DNA of 6,462 bases from contig DALYLJ010000179.1 of NCBI GenBank assembly GCA_031976395.1, positions 1 through 6,462 on the forward strand, written 5' to 3'. A program made the position numbers and the translations under genes. Below are positions 5,481-6,462 of the stretch, in pieces. The first letter of the stretch is position 1. Each line of letters opens with the position of its first letter. This DNA comes from UBA11164 sp002420085. GTDB lineage: Bacteria; Pseudomonadota; Gammaproteobacteria; Xanthomonadales; Xanthomonadaceae. A model generated the notes under the pieces. That model was not told the origin of the DNA. It did not search any database and worked only from the letters and a program-made list of their open reading frames with translations.

Positions 5481-6221
5481 ATGCGGCTGATCCGCATCCA
5501 CGTCGATGCTGCGCTGGCGATCGGCCAGACGATCGCACTTCCCGAGTCAGCGGCTCAGCATGTCAGCCGGGTGCTGCGGCTGGATGTGGGCGACACCCTG
5601 CGGCTGTTCAATGGCGATGGTCGCGAATATGCGGCCCGGCTGTCCGATCTCGGCCGAAAATCGGTATCGGTGACGGTCACCGAGGCGATCGAGGTCGAGC
5701 GCGAGTCGCCCTTGCGCCTGGTTCTGGCGCAGGCGCTGGCGCGCGGGGAAAAGATGGACTGGATACTCCAGAAAGCGACCGAACTGGGCGTGACCGAACT
5801 GGTTCCGATCATCACCGAGCGTACCGAAGTCCGGCTGGATGGCGAACGCAGCGAACGGCGGTTGAACCACTGGCGCGGGGTGCTGATCTCGGCCTGCCAA
5901 CAATGTGGTCGGGTCCGTCTACCGAGCCTGCACGAGCCAATCACCCTCGGTCATTGGTTGACATCGCTGTCGCACCCCACCCTGGGCCTGACCCTGGACC
6001 CGGACGGCAGCGAGACGGTCAATTCACTGCCGACGCCTGGGCCGGACACGGCGATCGCCCTGGTGGTCGGCCCCGAGGGTGGTTTCTCCGAGCGTGATCT
6101 GGCCCAACTGCGCGCCGCCAGGTTTCACGGCCTTCGGCTCGGCCCGCGCATTCTGCGCACCGAGACCGCCGGTCCAGCGGCGCTGGCGATGCTCCAGGCA
6201 CGGTTCGGCGACTGCGGTTGA
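5481..6221 (+). CDS. rsmE: 16S rRNA (uracil(1498)-N(3))-methyltransferase RsmE
   Basis: RsmE transfers a methyl group from S-adenosylmethionine to N3 of U1498 of 16S rRNA, in the decoding region of the 30S subunit. The 246 residues match the usual size of about 243. An N-terminal PUA-like domain (about 1-70) contains HVSRVLRLDVGDTLRLFNGDG (27-47). The SPOUT/trefoil-knot domain follows: KMDWILQKATELGV (91-104), PIITERTEV (109-117), ISACQQCGR (136-144), LVVGPEGGFSERDL (194-207, the GPEGGF cofactor loop) and LRLGPRILRTETA (218-230). The knot residues are all present. The ATG at 5481 has GAGGTG 7 nt upstream; the open frame extends back to 5403 but the extra residues do not fit the family. In many gammaproteobacteria rsmE sits next to gshB; no such gene is visible here. 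Confidence 0.95.
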   Translation: MRLIRIHVDAALAIGQTIALPESAAQHVSRVLRLDVGDTLRLFNGDGREYAARLSDLGRKSVSVTVTEAIEVERESPLRLVLAQALARGEKMDWILQKATELGVTELVPIITERTEVRLDGERSERRLNHWRGVLISACQQCGRVRLPSLHEPITLGHWLTSLSHPTLGLTLDPDGSETVNSLPTPGPDTAIALVVGPEGGFSERDLAQLRAARFHGLRLGPRILRTETAGPAALAMLQARFGDCG

Positions 6222-6240
6222 TGCGCATCGATCCAGCGCG

Positions 6241-6285
6241 TGGCGGTCGAACCACTGGCGGTCGAACCTCAGCCGCTCGAACCTC
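6241..6285. repeat. 15-bp tandem repeat, three imperfect units
   Basis: Units are TGGCGGTCGAACCAC (6241-6255), TGGCGGTCGAACCTC (6256-6270) and AGCCGCTCGAACCTC (6271-6285). The first two differ at one position; the third diverges at its 5' half but keeps TCGAACCTC. The unit length is a multiple of three, but no supported reading frame crosses it. It begins 20 bp after the rsmE stop. Confidence 0.75.
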
Positions 6286-6304
6286 GGTCGGCAAGCGCAC
6301 TGGG

Positions 6305-6422
6305 CCGCTCTGTAGCTCCACCCTCTCCCCGACCCTCTGCCGCCGAGAGTGCGAACGGCGGGCGGCTTCGCATGAGCCGCACCGTCTGTCAGACCCGCTC
6401 CGTAGCAGACCCGCTCCGTAGC
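6305..6422. repeat. REP-like short intergenic repeat family, three copies
   Basis: AGACCCGCTCCGTAGC occurs as an exact tandem pair (6391-6406 and 6407-6422). Its core CCGCTCCGTAGC recurs with one change as CCGCTCTGTAGC at 6305-6316. Read on the minus strand the core is GCTACRGAGCGG, which resembles the GTAGGAGCGG-type intergenic elements widespread in Pseudomonas and Xanthomonas relatives. The resemblance is from memory of those families; the repeats themselves are seen directly. Confidence 0.55.
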
Positions 6423-6462
6423 ACGGGCGTCTCGCCGGTGGCGCCGCAACGCCCCACACCCC

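Larger units (their letters stand above)
6222..6462. other. Non-coding, repeat-rich tract downstream of rsmE
   Basis: No convincing gene is present in these 241 bp. Open frames exist on both strands but have low-complexity, Arg-rich translations, and the minus-strand ones run antisense into rsmE. The tract is instead a mosaic of short repeats and hairpins: a 15-bp tandem repeat, a 12-bp REP-like family in three copies, two CC(A/G)ACCCTCT units around 6320-6340, and an inverted repeat GCCGCC (6339-6344)/GGCGGC (6361-6366). No stem with a T-tract was found, so the rsmE terminator is not identified. Confidence 0.6.

Noticed and set aside
6339..6366. GCCGCC/GGCGGC inverted repeat as an rsmE terminator
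   Set aside because: The loop is 16 nt, no T-tract follows, and it lies more than 100 bp after the stop codon.
6019..6459. Minus-strand frames entering the rsmE 3' end, one with a five-residue periodicity (RFERLRFDRQWFDRH) resembling pentapeptide repeats
   Set aside because: The periodicity is only the 15-bp DNA repeat read in frame. The residue order (F before D/E) is not the A(D/N)LXX pattern, and the frames overlap about 200 bp of rsmE antisense.

Overview
The window is dense, GC-rich proteobacterial DNA. Most of it is visibly near 70 percent GC, with classic prokaryotic operon packing. A type II secretion pseudopilin operon and an RsmE with a gamma-proteobacterial look suggest a high-GC gammaproteobacterium, perhaps of the Xanthomonadales/Lysobacterales sort. 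The taxonomic call is an inference from gene content and composition, not from a marker gene.

Layout: (1) 1-867, plus strand: the C-terminal part of an FtsX/MacB-type permease, cut by the window start. (2) 868-927: a short convergent spacer with two overlapping perfect hairpins. (3) 928-2073, minus strand: a 381-residue soluble protein of unrecognised family, with a strong ribosome binding site and visibly lower GC than its neighbours. (4) 2074-2275: its upstream region, with a possible promoter and inverted repeats. (5) 2276-5227, minus strand: gspG-gspH-gspI-gspJ-gspK, encoding the major pseudopilin and the four minor pseudopilins of a type II secretion system, each overlapping the next. 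(6) 5228-5480: a divergent intergenic region. (7) 5481-6221, plus strand: rsmE, the 16S rRNA m3U1498 methyltransferase. (8) 6222-6462: non-coding DNA rich in short tandem repeats, including a REP-like family.

How they work together: GspG polymerises into the periplasmic pseudopilus, and GspH/I/J/K form its tip. All five must be trimmed by a prepilin peptidase (GspO), which is not in the window. The usual partners (gspC, D, E, F, L, M, N) are also absent on both visible sides: rsmE lies divergently upstream and the unknown gene lies downstream. The pseudopilin genes therefore form a detached block of a system whose motor and secretin must be encoded elsewhere. RsmE and the permease have no evident functional link to secretion.

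The least explained parts are the 381-residue unknown protein with its own upstream region, and the repeat-rich tract after rsmE. I did not find clear evidence of a wholly new multi-gene system.
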